A stretch of 64,000 bases of DNA from Pyxidicoccus fallax (GCF_012933655.1 NZ_JABBJJ010000025.1:1-64000); one strand, 5' to 3'; counted from the stretch's first letter, positions 43,052 through 52,779 are shown. The notes: generated by a model not told the origin, from the letters alone. A program made the numbers and translations.

Positions 43052-46000
43052 TCAGGGCGGAGTGCCCGCGCCCATCGCCACCGCCTGTGCCTCGCCCGGC
43101 GCCTTCACGTTGTCGCCGGGCGAGCGGTCGATGAGCACGTTGAGCGGATCGATTCCCACCTCCGCGGGCTTCACGGGGACGGTGAACGTGATTTCCGACT
43201 CACCCTTCGGCACCTTCCGCTTCTCCAGGAAGAGGGCCTCGCCCTTCTCGTCGAGCGCGCCGACATCCATCCAGTCGTTGAAGTCCAGCTCCGTCTGGGC
43301 GCCCTTGTCATCGGCGCGGTACTTCTTCGCCATCACCTTGAGGGTGACGTCCCACGAGCCCTTCTCGTTCTTGCGCACCTGCGCGTCCACGACGCGGTTG
43401 TCGTAGAGGGTGATGGTCTCGAAGAGGTCCTCCAGGAGGTACTGGTACTCCGGCGGTGTCTCCTCGCGGATGAAGCCGAGCAGCTCGGTGGAGCCCGTGT
43501 ACGGAGGCCCCCGGAAGCGCACCTTCTCCACGTAGCGCTTGAGGGCGCGGTTGACGCGCTCCTCGCCGATGAAGTCCTGCAGCGCGTACATGACGAGGCT
43601 GCCCTTCTGGTAGTGGATGTACTGCTGGTTCTCCACGCGGGACAGCGGCAGCTCCTTCTTCTGCTCCAGGGCGCGGCCCATGAGGTAGCGGTCCAGCTCG
43701 AAGCGGAGGAAGCGCTTCATCTTCTTCGCGCCGTAGCGGTGCTTCATCACCATCAGCGCCGAGTACTGCGCCATCGTCTCGGACGTCAGGGTGGCGCCCT
43801 GCGCGTAGCCCGCGACGACCTGGTGCGCCCACCACTGGTGGGCGATCTCGTGCGCGGTGACGTAGTACGGGTAGTCCACGTCGTCCGCCTTGTCCTCGCG
43901 CACGCGGGCGATGAAGCCGAGCGCCTCCGAGTAGGGGATGGTGTTGGGGAAGGCCTGGGCGAAGGAGTTGTAGCGGGGGAACTCCAGGATGCGCGCCTGG
44001 CGGTGCTGGTAGGGCCCGAAGCTCTCGCTGCAGTACTCCAGCGCGTCCTTCATGCCGCGCATCATCCGGTCCAGCGCGTAGGTGTGCGTGGGGTGGTGAT
44101 AGATCTCCAGCTTCACGTCGCGCCACGTGTCGCGCATCACCGTGTAGCGCGCGGACAGCACGGAGAAGAAGTTGAGGATGGGCTGGTCCATCTTGTAGCG
44201 GAAGAAGCGCCGGCCGCCCTCGGTCCACTCCTTCTCCAGGTAGCCCGGCGCCACGGCAATCTGGTCCGGCGAGGTGCTCACCGTGGCCTGGAACGAGATG
44301 AAGTCCGAGTCCGAGCGGATGTAGTTGACCTCCCGGCCCTTCGGGTCATCGCGGTCCGGCATGCGCTCCCTGGGCGGCAGGCCGTACTCCTTGCGGTCGC
44401 GGTCCTCGGTCAGCTCCGTCTGGTCCACGTAGCCCAGCACCGGCAGCTCGAAGTTGTTGAAGAAGGTGCCGTTGCCGGCGATGTCCATGTCCGGCCCTCC
44501 GTGCTTGAAGCCGCGCGTGCCGAACTCCAGGTCGAAGGTGAGGTCCGCCTCGGCGCCGGGGGCCAGCGGCGTGGGCAGCTCGTAGACGAACAGGTCCAGC
44601 TTCTCGTCGTGTGACGCGGCCGAGTCCACCCCGGCGAGCGACAGCTTCCGCACCCGCGCGTCCTCGGAGAGGCCGATGAGCACCTTGGAGACGGGCGCCT
44701 GCGTCTTGTTGCGGACGCGGTAGGTGCCGAGCGCCTCCAGGCGCTTCTCCTCCGGATGGATGTGGAAGGTGACGTCCGCGGCGATGATGCTCGGGTGGGG
44801 CAGGGCGGCGTAGGACTTGTATTCCTTCTCGTACCGCGCCTGCTCGCGCTCGTTGTCCTTGGCGGTGACGTACGGGTTGAGGACGTGCGTGTTGTAGAAG
44901 ATGAACGCGCCCGCCCCCAGGAACACCAGCAGCGACAGGGCGGCGGCCACGTTCCACCCGGTGGAGCGCCGGGCCCTGGCCGCGGCCCATCGTTCCTTCC
45001 ACCGCGCCTCGCGCCCGCGCACCGTCAGCAGGTAGCCCACCGCGACGAGCAGCGCCGCCAGTCCGTACCAGTAGAGGCGGTACGTGAAGACCACCGGCAG
45101 CAGGCCACCGTACCCGTTCATGTCCGAGTACCGGACCACCGGCTCGGAGCCATAGCGCACCAGCTCGTCCTCCACGCCCAGCAGGCCCAGGCCGGCCTGG
45201 GACACGAAGTAGAGGACCATCACCAGATACGCGAGGTACTTCTGGTGGATGAGCACCTGGGCGAAGAGCGCCAGCGCGCACAGGAGCACGTCGCGCGAGA
45301 AGTCCAGCACCAGCAGCTGCGTGAAGTAGAGGCTCCACTCGATGTCGAAGAAGCCGCGGCCCACCTGGGACACGAGCGCGGCGGCGGCGGCCACCGCCTT
45401 GAGTGAGAGCACGACGAGCAGCAGCGCCACCAGCTTCGAGCCGTAGCCCACCCACGTGGGCGCGCGCGTGGCGTCCACGATGTCGCCGAGCCCCGCGTCG
45501 CGCTCCTTCCACACCAGCTCGCCCGCGTAGAAGGTGAGGGTGATGACGGTGAAGGTGCGGAACGTGCCTGACGCCAGCTCCAGCACCTGCCACGTCACCG
45601 GGTAGGTGGGCGTGCCGAAAATCTGTCCGGACAGCAGCACGCCGAAGGTGACGAACGAGAGCCCGGCCACCACGAAGGACCAGTACACCGGCGAGCGGAG
45701 CACGTCGCGGAAGGCGAGCCACGCGGACGACAGCATCGTGAGGACCCAGCTCCCCGTCGTGGGCGTGGCCGGGGTGGAGGGCAGGGCAAGCGGAGGCGGT
45801 GAGACGGGCTCACCCATGGGGCGCTTGCCGCTGTGCTCCTCCACGGTGGTGCGGAAGCGGGCCACGGACAGGCCGAGCAGCGCCGCGCCCGCGGCGAGCC
45901 ACAACAGGCGGTTGGTGAGCAGCAGCCCGGTGAAGGGGACGAGGTCCCGGTTGCGCTCGGCGGGCGTCCAGTACCGCGTCACGGTCTCGAAGGTGATGAA

Positions 46001-46654
46001 GCCGAACGGATCCAACAGCGCGCCCAGCTCCTGGTACTGCACGTCCGCCACGGCGGAGGTAATCACCGTGTAGCCCAGCACCAGCACCACCATGCCCACG
46101 TACACCGGGGCCATGCGCCGGGTGAGCGCGGCCAGGGTGAAGAAGAGGGCGCCGCAGAAGAACAGCGTGGGCCAGACGCCCACGACGTACGGCCACAGGT
46201 ACGCGGCCGTCTGGTGCTCAGTGAGCTGCGTCGGGTCCATGAAGTACGCGACGCCCAGGCCCACCACGAGGCCCGGGAGGATGGCCAGCATCAGCGCGGC
46301 GCTGACGACATACGCGCCCAGGAACCGGCCGACGAGGTACGGGGCCTTCTTCACGTTCTTCGTGAAGATGAGCATCCACGTGTTGTGGCCGAAGTCCTGG
46401 TAGGCGGCCTGCCCGAAGATGGCGGCGACCATCAGCAGGCCGAAGTAGGCCAGGGTGGTGATGAGGCTGTAGAGCGTGTGGGGGCTGTTGACGAGCACGC
46501 GCTCGGCGCCCGAGGCCGCCGAGAAGCCCTTGAAGACGCCACCGATGGCGAGCGCCAGCAGGAGGCCGGCACCGGCCAGCGCCACGGCGTAGACATAGGT
46601 GGAGATCATCTTCACCCGGCGCCGCAGCTCGAAGAACACGAGGGCTGAGAACAT
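43052..46654 (-). CDS. ABC permease fused to M1 family aminopeptidase
   Basis: A 1200-residue inner-membrane protein. The N-terminal 600 residues hold about 12 membrane helices in two ABC-2-type sets (FFELRRRVKMISTYVYAVAL and AFRDVLRSPVYWSFVVAGLS). The C-terminal 600 residues are an exported M1 peptidase: VTAHEIAHQWWAHQ near residue 933 is HExxHxxxxE, with the third ligand in TSETMAQY. The usual GAMEN motif is altered in the stretch before it. The downstream-paired ATPase is 8 bases upstream in the same operon. It probably couples export to peptide trimming at the membrane. Confidence 0.9.
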   Translation of the reverse strand: MFSALVFFELRRRVKMISTYVYAVALAGAGLLLALAIGGVFKGFSAASGAERVLVNSPHTLYSLITTLAYFGLLMVAAIFGQAAYQDFGHNTWMLIFTKNVKKAPYLVGRFLGAYVVSAALMLAILPGLVVGLGVAYFMDPTQLTEHQTAAYLWPYVVGVWPTLFFCGALFFTLAALTRRMAPVYVGMVVLVLGYTVITSAVADVQYQELGALLDPFGFITFETVTRYWTPAERNRDLVPFTGLLLTNRLLWLAAGAALLGLSVARFRTTVEEHSGKRPMGEPVSPPPLALPSTPATPTTGSWVLTMLSSAWLAFRDVLRSPVYWSFVVAGLSFVTFGVLLSGQIFGTPTYPVTWQVLELASGTFRTFTVITLTFYAGELVWKERDAGLGDIVDATRAPTWVGYGSKLVALLLVVLSLKAVAAAAALVSQVGRGFFDIEWSLYFTQLLVLDFSRDVLLCALALFAQVLIHQKYLAYLVMVLYFVSQAGLGLLGVEDELVRYGSEPVVRYSDMNGYGGLLPVVFTYRLYWYGLAALLVAVGYLLTVRGREARWKERWAAARARRSTGWNVAAALSLLVFLGAGAFIFYNTHVLNPYVTAKDNEREQARYEKEYKSYAALPHPSIIAADVTFHIHPEEKRLEALGTYRVRNKTQAPVSKVLIGLSEDARVRKLSLAGVDSAASHDEKLDLFVYELPTPLAPGAEADLTFDLEFGTRGFKHGGPDMDIAGNGTFFNNFELPVLGYVDQTELTEDRDRKEYGLPPRERMPDRDDPKGREVNYIRSDSDFISFQATVSTSPDQIAVAPGYLEKEWTEGGRRFFRYKMDQPILNFFSVLSARYTVMRDTWRDVKLEIYHHPTHTYALDRMMRGMKDALEYCSESFGPYQHRQARILEFPRYNSFAQAFPNTIPYSEALGFIARVREDKADDVDYPYYVTAHEIAHQWWAHQVVAGYAQGATLTSETMAQYSALMVMKHRYGAKKMKRFLRFELDRYLMGRALEQKKELPLSRVENQQYIHYQKGSLVMYALQDFIGEERVNRALKRYVEKVRFRGPPYTGSTELLGFIREETPPEYQYLLEDLFETITLYDNRVVDAQVRKNEKGSWDVTLKVMAKKYRADDKGAQTELDFNDWMDVGALDEKGEALFLEKRKVPKGESEITFTVPVKPAEVGIDPLNVLIDRSPGDNVKAPGEAQAVAMGAGTPP

Positions 46655-46662
46655 GGCGCGCC

Positions 46663-47550
46663 TCAGGCCTGCTGCTGCTTCTGGGCCCGGGTCAGGGCGT
46701 GGAAGTAGACGTCCTCCAGGTCGGGGCTCGCGGGCTCGAAGTCCGGCGGCGCGCTCTCGGCGTGGACGTGCACCAGCCGCTGCCCGGCGACGCGGCGCAC
46801 GGCGATGACCTCCAGCTCCTTCATCAGCGCGTCCAGCTCCTCCTGGCTGGAGACGAAGCGCTTCCACACGCGCCCGCGCAGCGCGTCCACGAGCTTGAGC
46901 GGGTGGCCGCTGAGCACGACGTTGCCGTGGGCCATGATGGCCATGTTCTGGCAGAGGTCCGCCACGTCCGAGACGATGTGCGTGGACAGGAGGACGACGA
47001 CGTCGGCGCTGATCTCCGCGAGGAGGTTGTGGAAGCGGAAGCGCTCGGCGGGGTCGAGGCCGGCGGTGGGCTCGTCGACGATGAGGAGCTTCGGGTTGCC
47101 GAGCAGCGCCTGGGCGATGCCGAAGCGCTGCTTCATGCCGCCGGAGAAGCCTCCGAGCCGGCGGTCGCGGTGGTCCCAGAGGTTGGTCTTCTGGAGGAGC
47201 GCCTTCACCGCGTCATGGCGCGGGCCGCGCTTCGCGAGCCCCTTGAGCTGGGCGAGATGGTCGAGCATGTCCCAGGCGGAGACCTTGGGATACACGCCGA
47301 AGTCCTGGGGGAGGTAGCCGAGCACCTCGCGCAGGCGGTCCTTGTCCTTGCGGACGTCGATGCCGTCGAAGGTGAGGGTGCCCGAGTCCACGTCCTGCAG
47401 CGTGGCGATGCTGCGCATCAGCGTGGACTTGCCGGCTCCGTTGGGCCCGAGCAGGCCGAACATGCCGCGAGGGATGGAGAGGTTGACGCCCTGCAACGCG
47501 CGAGTGCCGTTGGGGTAGGTCTTCGACACGCCTTCGAGTCTGAGCTCCAT
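46663..47550 (-). CDS. ABC transporter ATP-binding protein
   Basis: A 295-residue ATPase. Walker A is GPNGAGKST, the Q-loop YLPQDFG, the signature FSGGMKQR, Walker B LLIVDEPTAGLDP and the switch LLSTHIVSD. It belongs to the CcmA/NatA-like class that drives ABC-2 permeases. The C-terminal extension (about 220-295) is usual for that class. The ATG at 47550 is preferred over a GTG at 47559, though neither has a strong ribosome site. It heads a two-gene operon with the permease-peptidase. Confidence 0.95.
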   Translation of the reverse strand: MELRLEGVSKTYPNGTRALQGVNLSIPRGMFGLLGPNGAGKSTLMRSIATLQDVDSGTLTFDGIDVRKDKDRLREVLGYLPQDFGVYPKVSAWDMLDHLAQLKGLAKRGPRHDAVKALLQKTNLWDHRDRRLGGFSGGMKQRFGIAQALLGNPKLLIVDEPTAGLDPAERFRFHNLLAEISADVVVLLSTHIVSDVADLCQNMAIMAHGNVVLSGHPLKLVDALRGRVWKRFVSSQEELDALMKELEVIAVRRVAGQRLVHVHAESAPPDFEPASPDLEDVYFHALTRAQKQQQA

Positions 47551-47615
47551 GGCGGGCACGCTAACCGATTCCCAAGAGCGGTGCGCACGGAGCAGCGGGC
47601 CGGTAACATGAGGCC

Positions 47616-48857
47616 ATGTCCTTCCTCCGCCGGACCTCCGCCGTGGCGCTCGCCTGGAGCCTTTGCGCCTGTGGCGAGGGAGAGCCGGTGATGCTGGAAG
47701 CCGTCGCCGCCGACTGTGGGAGCGGCCCGGCGCAGCACCTGGACCGGCTGCCGTCGGGGAGCATGGTGCTCAACGCGTACTTCCTCCAGGAGGAGGCCAC
47801 GCGTGACGTGCGGCGCGGGGCGGCGGAGTCTCCGGTGCTGGAGGAGGTGCTGGCGAAGGCCGCGGCGCTGGGCGTGCGGGCGCTGCGGACCAACGGGCAC
47901 AACGACGCGGCGGAGAAGGTGGGGGACAGCGCCATCCAGGTGGCGCCGCTCCAGTACGACGAGGCGGCGCTGGTGGGGTTGGATTGGGTGCTGGCGCGCG
48001 CGCGGGTGCATGGCGTGCGGCTGGTGCTGCCGCTGGGCAACTACTGGGATGCGTATGGTGGGGCGCGGCGGTACGTGGAGTGGGCGGGGCTGCCCCGGCC
48101 GGTGGAGGGCGACCCGCGCTTCTTCACGGAGCCGGCGGTGGTGGCGCACTACAAGGCGTACGTGGCGAACCTGCTGAACCGGGTGAACACGGTGGACGGC
48201 ATCCGCTACGGCGACCACCCGGCGGTGCTCGCGTGGGAGCTGCTCAACGAGCCGCGCGGGCGGGGCCTGGACAAGCAGGGCGTGGCGATGCGCGCGTGGA
48301 TTGATGACGTCGCGCGTGAGGTGAAGACCCACGCTCCGGGCCATTGGGTGGGCACGGGCGAGGAGGGCTTCGAGCCGTCACCGGAAGGGTACGACGGGGC
48401 ATTCTGGGCGGCGGTGGGGACGACGATGCTGCGCACGCCGGGCTCCAGCTTCGCGCGCAACACGGCGTCGCCGTACATCGACTTCGCGTCGGTGCACTTC
48501 TACCCGGAGGCCTGGGGGCTGGACGGCCCGGGCACGGCGGTGGCCGGGGCGAAGTGGATTTCCGAGCACGTGGAAGTGGCTCGCAGCCTGGGCAAGCCGC
48601 TGCTGGTGGGCGAGCTGGGGCTGCGCAACGAAGGGGATTTGGACCTGTCGCAGCGGCGCGCGCTGTACCGCGGCTGGCTGGAGTGCATGCGCGAGCAGGG
48701 CGTGGGCGGCGGGGCGCTGTGGATGTTCGCCAACGACGCGCGCCCGGACGCGTGGGACGCGCACACGTTCTACTTCCGCGACGGCACCGTGCCCGAGGAC
48801 CCCGTCAATCGCTACGCGGACCTCATCATCGAGGCGGCGGCCGCGGCGGCGCGGTGA
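47616..48857 (+). CDS. GH5-like (mannanase-type) lipoprotein
   Basis: A 413-residue lipoprotein (SLCAC). The barrel reads GSMVLNAYFLQ, ALGVRALRTNGHND, HGVRLVLPLGNYWDAYGG, AWELLNEPRGRG with the acid/base Glu, FASVHFYPEAWG, and PLLVGELGLRNE with the nucleophile Glu. This matches GH5 subfamily 7-like endo-mannanases, so the window has three mannan-type glycanases. It lacks the 31-base element of the other two. Divergent from the ABC operon. Confidence 0.83.
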   Translation: MSFLRRTSAVALAWSLCACGEGEPVMLEAVAADCGSGPAQHLDRLPSGSMVLNAYFLQEEATRDVRRGAAESPVLEEVLAKAAALGVRALRTNGHNDAAEKVGDSAIQVAPLQYDEAALVGLDWVLARARVHGVRLVLPLGNYWDAYGGARRYVEWAGLPRPVEGDPRFFTEPAVVAHYKAYVANLLNRVNTVDGIRYGDHPAVLAWELLNEPRGRGLDKQGVAMRAWIDDVAREVKTHAPGHWVGTGEEGFEPSPEGYDGAFWAAVGTTMLRTPGSSFARNTASPYIDFASVHFYPEAWGLDGPGTAVAGAKWISEHVEVARSLGKPLLVGELGLRNEGDLDLSQRRALYRGWLECMREQGVGGGALWMFANDARPDAWDAHTFYFRDGTVPEDPVNRYADLIIEAAAAAAR

Positions 48858-49068
48858 GGGTGTATCAGAAGCCTGGCAAGCGCAATCACCCGCTCGACCC
48901 TTCGTGTGTCACGTTCAGCAAAGGCAATGAATGGCACGAGCAACTCGACGAGTTTGTCGCCCCGGACCCTCACAGGGGAACCCTCCATGTCGAAAATCGC
49001 CGTACTCGCACGAACCGTGCGGGTGCTCGCCGTTTGCGGACAAAACTTCGAACATAGCGAGCAATCCC

Positions 49069-49161
49069 ATGATTCTTGGCATTGGAACGGACAACAGCCT
49101 CATGATGAGGAAGACCCCGCAGGCGCCGTGGGAGAAGCTGGGCTCCCTGCAGATTCCCTGA
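49069..49161 (+). pseudogene. Orphan 3' end of a lost gene
   Basis: The last 30 codons before a TGA at 49159 (ILGIGTDNSLMMRKTPQAPW) read like one repeat of a tectonin or propeller-type lectin. There is no coherent upstream frame. A strong terminator follows 10 bases later, as expected of a true gene end. The rest of 48858-49294 shows no intact gene and is less GC-rich than its surroundings. Confidence 0.35.
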
Positions 49162-49171
49162 CGAACGCCCC

Positions 49172-49210
49172 GGGGACACGCGGGCAGGCCTCCCGTCCTC
49201 GCGTGTCCCC
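49172..49210 (+). terminator. Terminator hairpin
   Basis: GGGGACACGCG (49172-49182) pairs perfectly with CGCGTGTCCCC (49200-49210); the 17-base loop can fold further through GGCAGGCC. It follows the orphan gene end. Confidence 0.6.
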
Positions 49211-49294
49211 TGTCATCGATACGCGTGCCAAGGGCTCGAGCGCGTACCTGGCGGCGTCGAGCTCTGGAGGAATCTCCGGACTGACTGCTCCGGA

Positions 49295-50965
49295 CTAGAG
49301 GTTGGGCACCCAAAGTTCGCCCGACAGGACGAGCGGGCGGTCCTGGGCATCGAGTTCCAGATGTCCCGGTCCCTCGAAATTCAAGCCCACGAAGACGCCG
49401 GACAGGTCGTCCCATGCCGAGCCCGTCCAGCGCAGGGCCTGGAGGGACCTCAGGTTGTCCTCGACCGGGCACACCAGGACGACGGGCGCGCCCGTGGTGT
49501 CCAGCCGGAGCCCCTCGAACTGGATGACGTCCTCCAGGTGGGCGAGCGGAGTCCAGGCGCCCTGCTCGAGGCGCAGCAGGTGCAGGGTGGTGCCTTCCAA
49601 CCAGGCCACCACCGGCCGCCCCACGGCATCCACCTCCAGGGCGAAGGGCGGAGCAGGCGTCGGGCCGCCCGTCCAGACCGGCCCGGCTACGGGCTCCCAG
49701 GCCAGACCCGTCCAGCGCAGCACCTTCAAGGAGGTGCCCTCGGGGGCCACGGGCTGCTCGACGAGCGCGATGACGGGGGTGCCGTCCTCGCCCATGGCGA
49801 ACTCGAACGCCTCGACCGGGTTATCCAGCGTCCCCAGGGGGGACCAGGCGCCGTCCTGCCAGCGCTGCACGTGCGGCGTCCTCTTGAAGTGGGGTCCTTC
49901 CCACACGCCCTGCATCCAGGCCAGCACGGGAGCGCCCGTGGCGTCCAGGTGCAGGCCGACGAGGCTCGCGTCCACGAGCTTCGGCCCCAGGGGCTCCCAG
50001 GCCGAGCCCGTCCAGCGCTGCACGGTGAGGGCACTGTGAAAGCCCGAGTGGGGCGTGCCCCAGTGCTCACTCAGGGCCATCACCAGCTGGCCCGCGCCAT
50101 CGAACCGAAGCGCGGTCCGGATGGTGCCGGGGCCATAGGGCGCGGGGCCGGAGACGCGCTGGGCCAGCGGCTCCCAGGCCGAGCCCGTCCACCGGAAGAG
50201 CTCCACGTCCGGCGTGGGGGCCACCAGTCGCGCCACCACGGGGAATCCCGCGGGGTCGAGCGTCATCCCGCGCGCGTCGGAACCAGGGGTGGCGGGGGCC
50301 CCCACGCTCAACAGCCGGGGGACGCGCCACGTCCAGGGCTGCCCGGGCAGCACGAGCGCGTTGCCCGCCCTATCGGTGAGGCCCGCGTCCAGATGCAGTG
50401 TCAGGGCGGCCGGCGCGGTGAGCGCCGCGGGCTTCACCTTGAGCACGGTGTTCGCCTCTTCGAGGATCCAGGTGGCCTCCACCGGCTGGCCATCGCGTTC
50501 GAGCCGCACCGTCTCGCGCGTGAAGGACTCCGGACGCATCGCCTCGGAGAAGCGCACCTCGAGGGTCGCGTGCACGGAGACGTTGGTGTTTTCCGGCTCG
50601 GGCGTGCCTTGGATTGCCTGGGGCGCCGTCCGGTCCACGATCACCCGGTGGCCCAGGCTGAATGCCTCCTGGCGCGCGCGCCGGGCGCGCGCGGTGAGCA
50701 CGTAGCTGCCCTCGGGCAGCGCGCGCGTGTCCCATTCATAGGTGTACGGGGCGGACAGCGGGGCGAGCAGCGCGCCATCCACCAGCAGCTCGATCTCTTC
50801 GGGCTGTCCGGTGCTCGTCACCTGGACGGTCACGATGTCGCGGGTGGACGTGGCGTCTTCGGGGGTGACCAGGGTCACGCTCAGTCCGCGTGGATTATCA
50901 CAGCCACCAGCGAGGACGAGCAGCAGGAGCAACCAGGAGCGGGAGAGGCGCATGCCCGCGACCAT
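49295..50965 (-). CDS. Ig-domain and propeller-type lipoprotein
   Basis: A 556-residue lipoprotein (lipobox LAGGC). Residues 30-105 are a Big-like domain (VEITVQV-type strands, YEWDTRALPEGSYVLTARA), 110-205 a second Ig-like domain (ATLEVRFSEAMRPESFTRETV, bacterial Big_5), and the rest about six blades of the form VQRWTGSAWEPLG, giving a beta-propeller. Likely a surface adhesin or binding protein. The start is taken at the ATG 50965 (GGGA 7 bases upstream); 50953 is possible and gives an equally good signal peptide. Confidence 0.75.
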   Translation of the reverse strand: MVAGMRLSRSWLLLLLVLAGGCDNPRGLSVTLVTPEDATSTRDIVTVQVTSTGQPEEIELLVDGALLAPLSAPYTYEWDTRALPEGSYVLTARARRARQEAFSLGHRVIVDRTAPQAIQGTPEPENTNVSVHATLEVRFSEAMRPESFTRETVRLERDGQPVEATWILEEANTVLKVKPAALTAPAALTLHLDAGLTDRAGNALVLPGQPWTWRVPRLLSVGAPATPGSDARGMTLDPAGFPVVARLVAPTPDVELFRWTGSAWEPLAQRVSGPAPYGPGTIRTALRFDGAGQLVMALSEHWGTPHSGFHSALTVQRWTGSAWEPLGPKLVDASLVGLHLDATGAPVLAWMQGVWEGPHFKRTPHVQRWQDGAWSPLGTLDNPVEAFEFAMGEDGTPVIALVEQPVAPEGTSLKVLRWTGLAWEPVAGPVWTGGPTPAPPFALEVDAVGRPVVAWLEGTTLHLLRLEQGAWTPLAHLEDVIQFEGLRLDTTGAPVVLVCPVEDNLRSLQALRWTGSAWDDLSGVFVGLNFEGPGHLELDAQDRPLVLSGELWVPNL

Positions 50966-51384
50966 AATGCATTCCCACACGCTCCGTTTCAGGAAGTTGC
51001 CTTTTGAAATCGATTGCCTCTGGGATATCCCCAATCCTGGCATGAATTCATTGCATGTCTGGATTTCACTGTTTTCGGGAGCATGAGCAACACCCCGCTG
51101 CTTGGGGTGGCCCTCGCGCCGGGACCCGCCTCGCACCTGGGGCACCGGTCACGAGCGCGGTTCGCTGGGCGAACTGGGGCATGCCCCATTCTAGATGGTG
51201 TTCGCCCCTCCCCGTTGAGGCGGACGGCGCCTGCGGACAGGGCTTGGGGTCACCGGCCTGGATTTGCCCTCTGATTCCCACCTTCGAGCGCGCCCTCCAC
51301 GTTCAGGCCTCGCGCTTTGGACGAGAAGGTCACCTCTCCGCAGGCGTGAACTTCCCGAACACCGCCCACGGAGTCACCTATTGC
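50966..51384. other. Gene-poor stretch at the edge of the accessory island
   Basis: No intact gene is seen. The first 100 bases are AT-richer than the surroundings and probably hold the promoter of the lipoprotein on the minus strand. Near 51185 a minus-strand ATG begins PQFAQRTALVTGA, like the start of a short-chain dehydrogenase, but the Gly-rich loop breaks at once. Confidence 0.4.
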
Positions 51385-52104
51385 TCAGCGCGTGGGCAGC
51401 TCGCGGAAGGTGATGCCGTCCAGTTCCAGGCGGCGCACGGCATCCACGAAGCGCTCAGTTCCAATAACCATGGTGGCGAAGTTGCCCACTCGGAACAGGT
51501 CGCGGTCCGTTGGAAGGGAGGCCTCATCCAGGACAGGGTCGTCGGGTCGTGCGAGCGCGAACCGTCCACAGGTGGGGCAGGGAGGTGGCTCGTCCGGCGG
51601 TATGCAGTCCGGGTGGAGCCGGCCGCGCGGCTCAATCTGGAGTTCCAGCAGCTCCGGCGGGTTCTTCTGACGGAATCGCAGGGCCGTCCCACAGCCGAGC
51701 AGCCCTCGCACCCCCGCGGTTTGGAGTTGCTCCAGTGCATCCCGGCGCACGAGTACGACCGATGTCAGCCATTCGAAGGCGGCGAGCTTTCCGGAGGCAC
51801 GCCCCGTCAACGGCCCGAAGCCTGTACCGGGTGGGAGCTCGACATTCGGAGGCGCGAGGGGGCGCACCAGCTCGCGCAAGCGTGAGAACTCGGTGAAGGG
51901 CTCGGGCCTGGGCGTCTCGAATTCGGCGCGCTCTGGCAGTTGCGACAAGTCGACGCAGGGATAGTCGTGGCCTGTACTGCTCCAGGTGACACCGCACGTG
52001 TGGCAGCTCGCGCCGGGCAGTCCCCAACGGTGGGTTGCGTCAACGTATCCCCCGTACCGCGCTACCACCGCCCTGTCCTCTCTCAGCCAGAAAAAGCGGC
52101 TCAT
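51385..52104 (-). CDS. Double-CXXCG motif immunity protein (SitI6-like)
   Basis: A 239-residue cytosolic protein. CHTCG at about 34-38 and CPTCG near 176 are the two CxxCG motifs that define this myxobacterial family, and RFFWLREDRAVVARYGGYVDA is the usual opening. In the Sit system, members are immunity proteins encoded after a SitA lipoprotein toxin that is passed between kin by TraA-dependent outer-membrane exchange. The ATG at 52104 overlaps the toxin stop by 4 bases. It appears intact although its toxin is frameshifted. Confidence 0.88.
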   Translation of the reverse strand: MSRFFWLREDRAVVARYGGYVDATHRWGLPGASCHTCGVTWSSTGHDYPCVDLSQLPERAEFETPRPEPFTEFSRLRELVRPLAPPNVELPPGTGFGPLTGRASGKLAAFEWLTSVVLVRRDALEQLQTAGVRGLLGCGTALRFRQKNPPELLELQIEPRGRLHPDCIPPDEPPPCPTCGRFALARPDDPVLDEASLPTDRDLFRVGNFATMVIGTERFVDAVRRLELDGITFRELPTR

Positions 52105-52779
52105 TCGTCCTCACGCTCCCAAGCTGAATAGTAGGGCTGGATGAGGCCTCCCATGAGCTGGAAGCGGTGGATGAGCTCTCCAGCGTGTTTGTAGATGTCG
52201 GTGGGGCTCGCATTCGGTTTTGCCTCCCTGAAGTCCCGCCAGGCCTGGTTCCACGGGCCCCCACGCCCATCATTGCCGTGAATCCTCCTGTGGAGGTCTC
52301 GCGGGATGGGCATGGTGTAGTGGTGGACCTTGACTCCCTGCTTTTCGAACCACGTCCGGAGCCGTTGCTCCTGAGGGAAGATGTGGTGTTTTTCCCAACG
52401 TCCGGGCGTGAGCTGGTGGGAGGGCGGGATGAGTCGCTCCGGGGCACCGTTCCAGTTGGGGAACACCATGACGGCTCCCCCTGGCAGGCTTTGCGCGCCG
52501 CCCCAGTTTCGTCGCGGGCCACTGCCTGGCGCAGCGGCGGCCGCAGGGGGGGCGAGCGGGCGGGAATCGCGCCAGCTCGACTTCACTGGGCGCGTCCTCG
52601 CAGCGATAGAGGCCGCAGGTGTCGCCCAGGCACAACGGGGTGACGCATTGGTCCTCGTGGGGCGCTTCGCATTCTAACTCAGTCGCTTCCCTGCGCTGGT
52701 GATGGGGCGGCGTGGTGGTGGCGCAGCCCAGCCAGTACAGGGCGAGTAACGAGAGCAAGAAAGCGCGACGGGGCCGCAT
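52101..52779 (-). pseudogene. SitA6-like (TIGR02269) toxin lipoprotein, frameshifted
   Basis: The first part (52779 down to about 52560) is a lipoprotein start, LLALYWLGCATTTPP, followed by the Cys-rich QCVTPLCLGDTCGLYRCED of TIGR02269 lipoproteins. The second part, one frame over, has RNWGGAQSLPGGAVMVFPNW and the nuclease-like EKHHIFPQ, with LHRRIHGND. The frames meet in a Pro-rich linker at a run of seven C on the minus strand (52546-52552). Removing one base restores a single 225-codon gene. The toxin may be inactive, phase-variable, or a sequencing error may be present. Lipid-linked HHIFP toxins of this group are likely nucleases. Confidence 0.8.

Noticed and set aside
51140-51190. Start of a short-chain dehydrogenase gene on the minus strand
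   Set aside because: PQFAQRTALVTGA is suggestive, but the next residues lack the GxG loop and the frame soon loses sense; too short to support.
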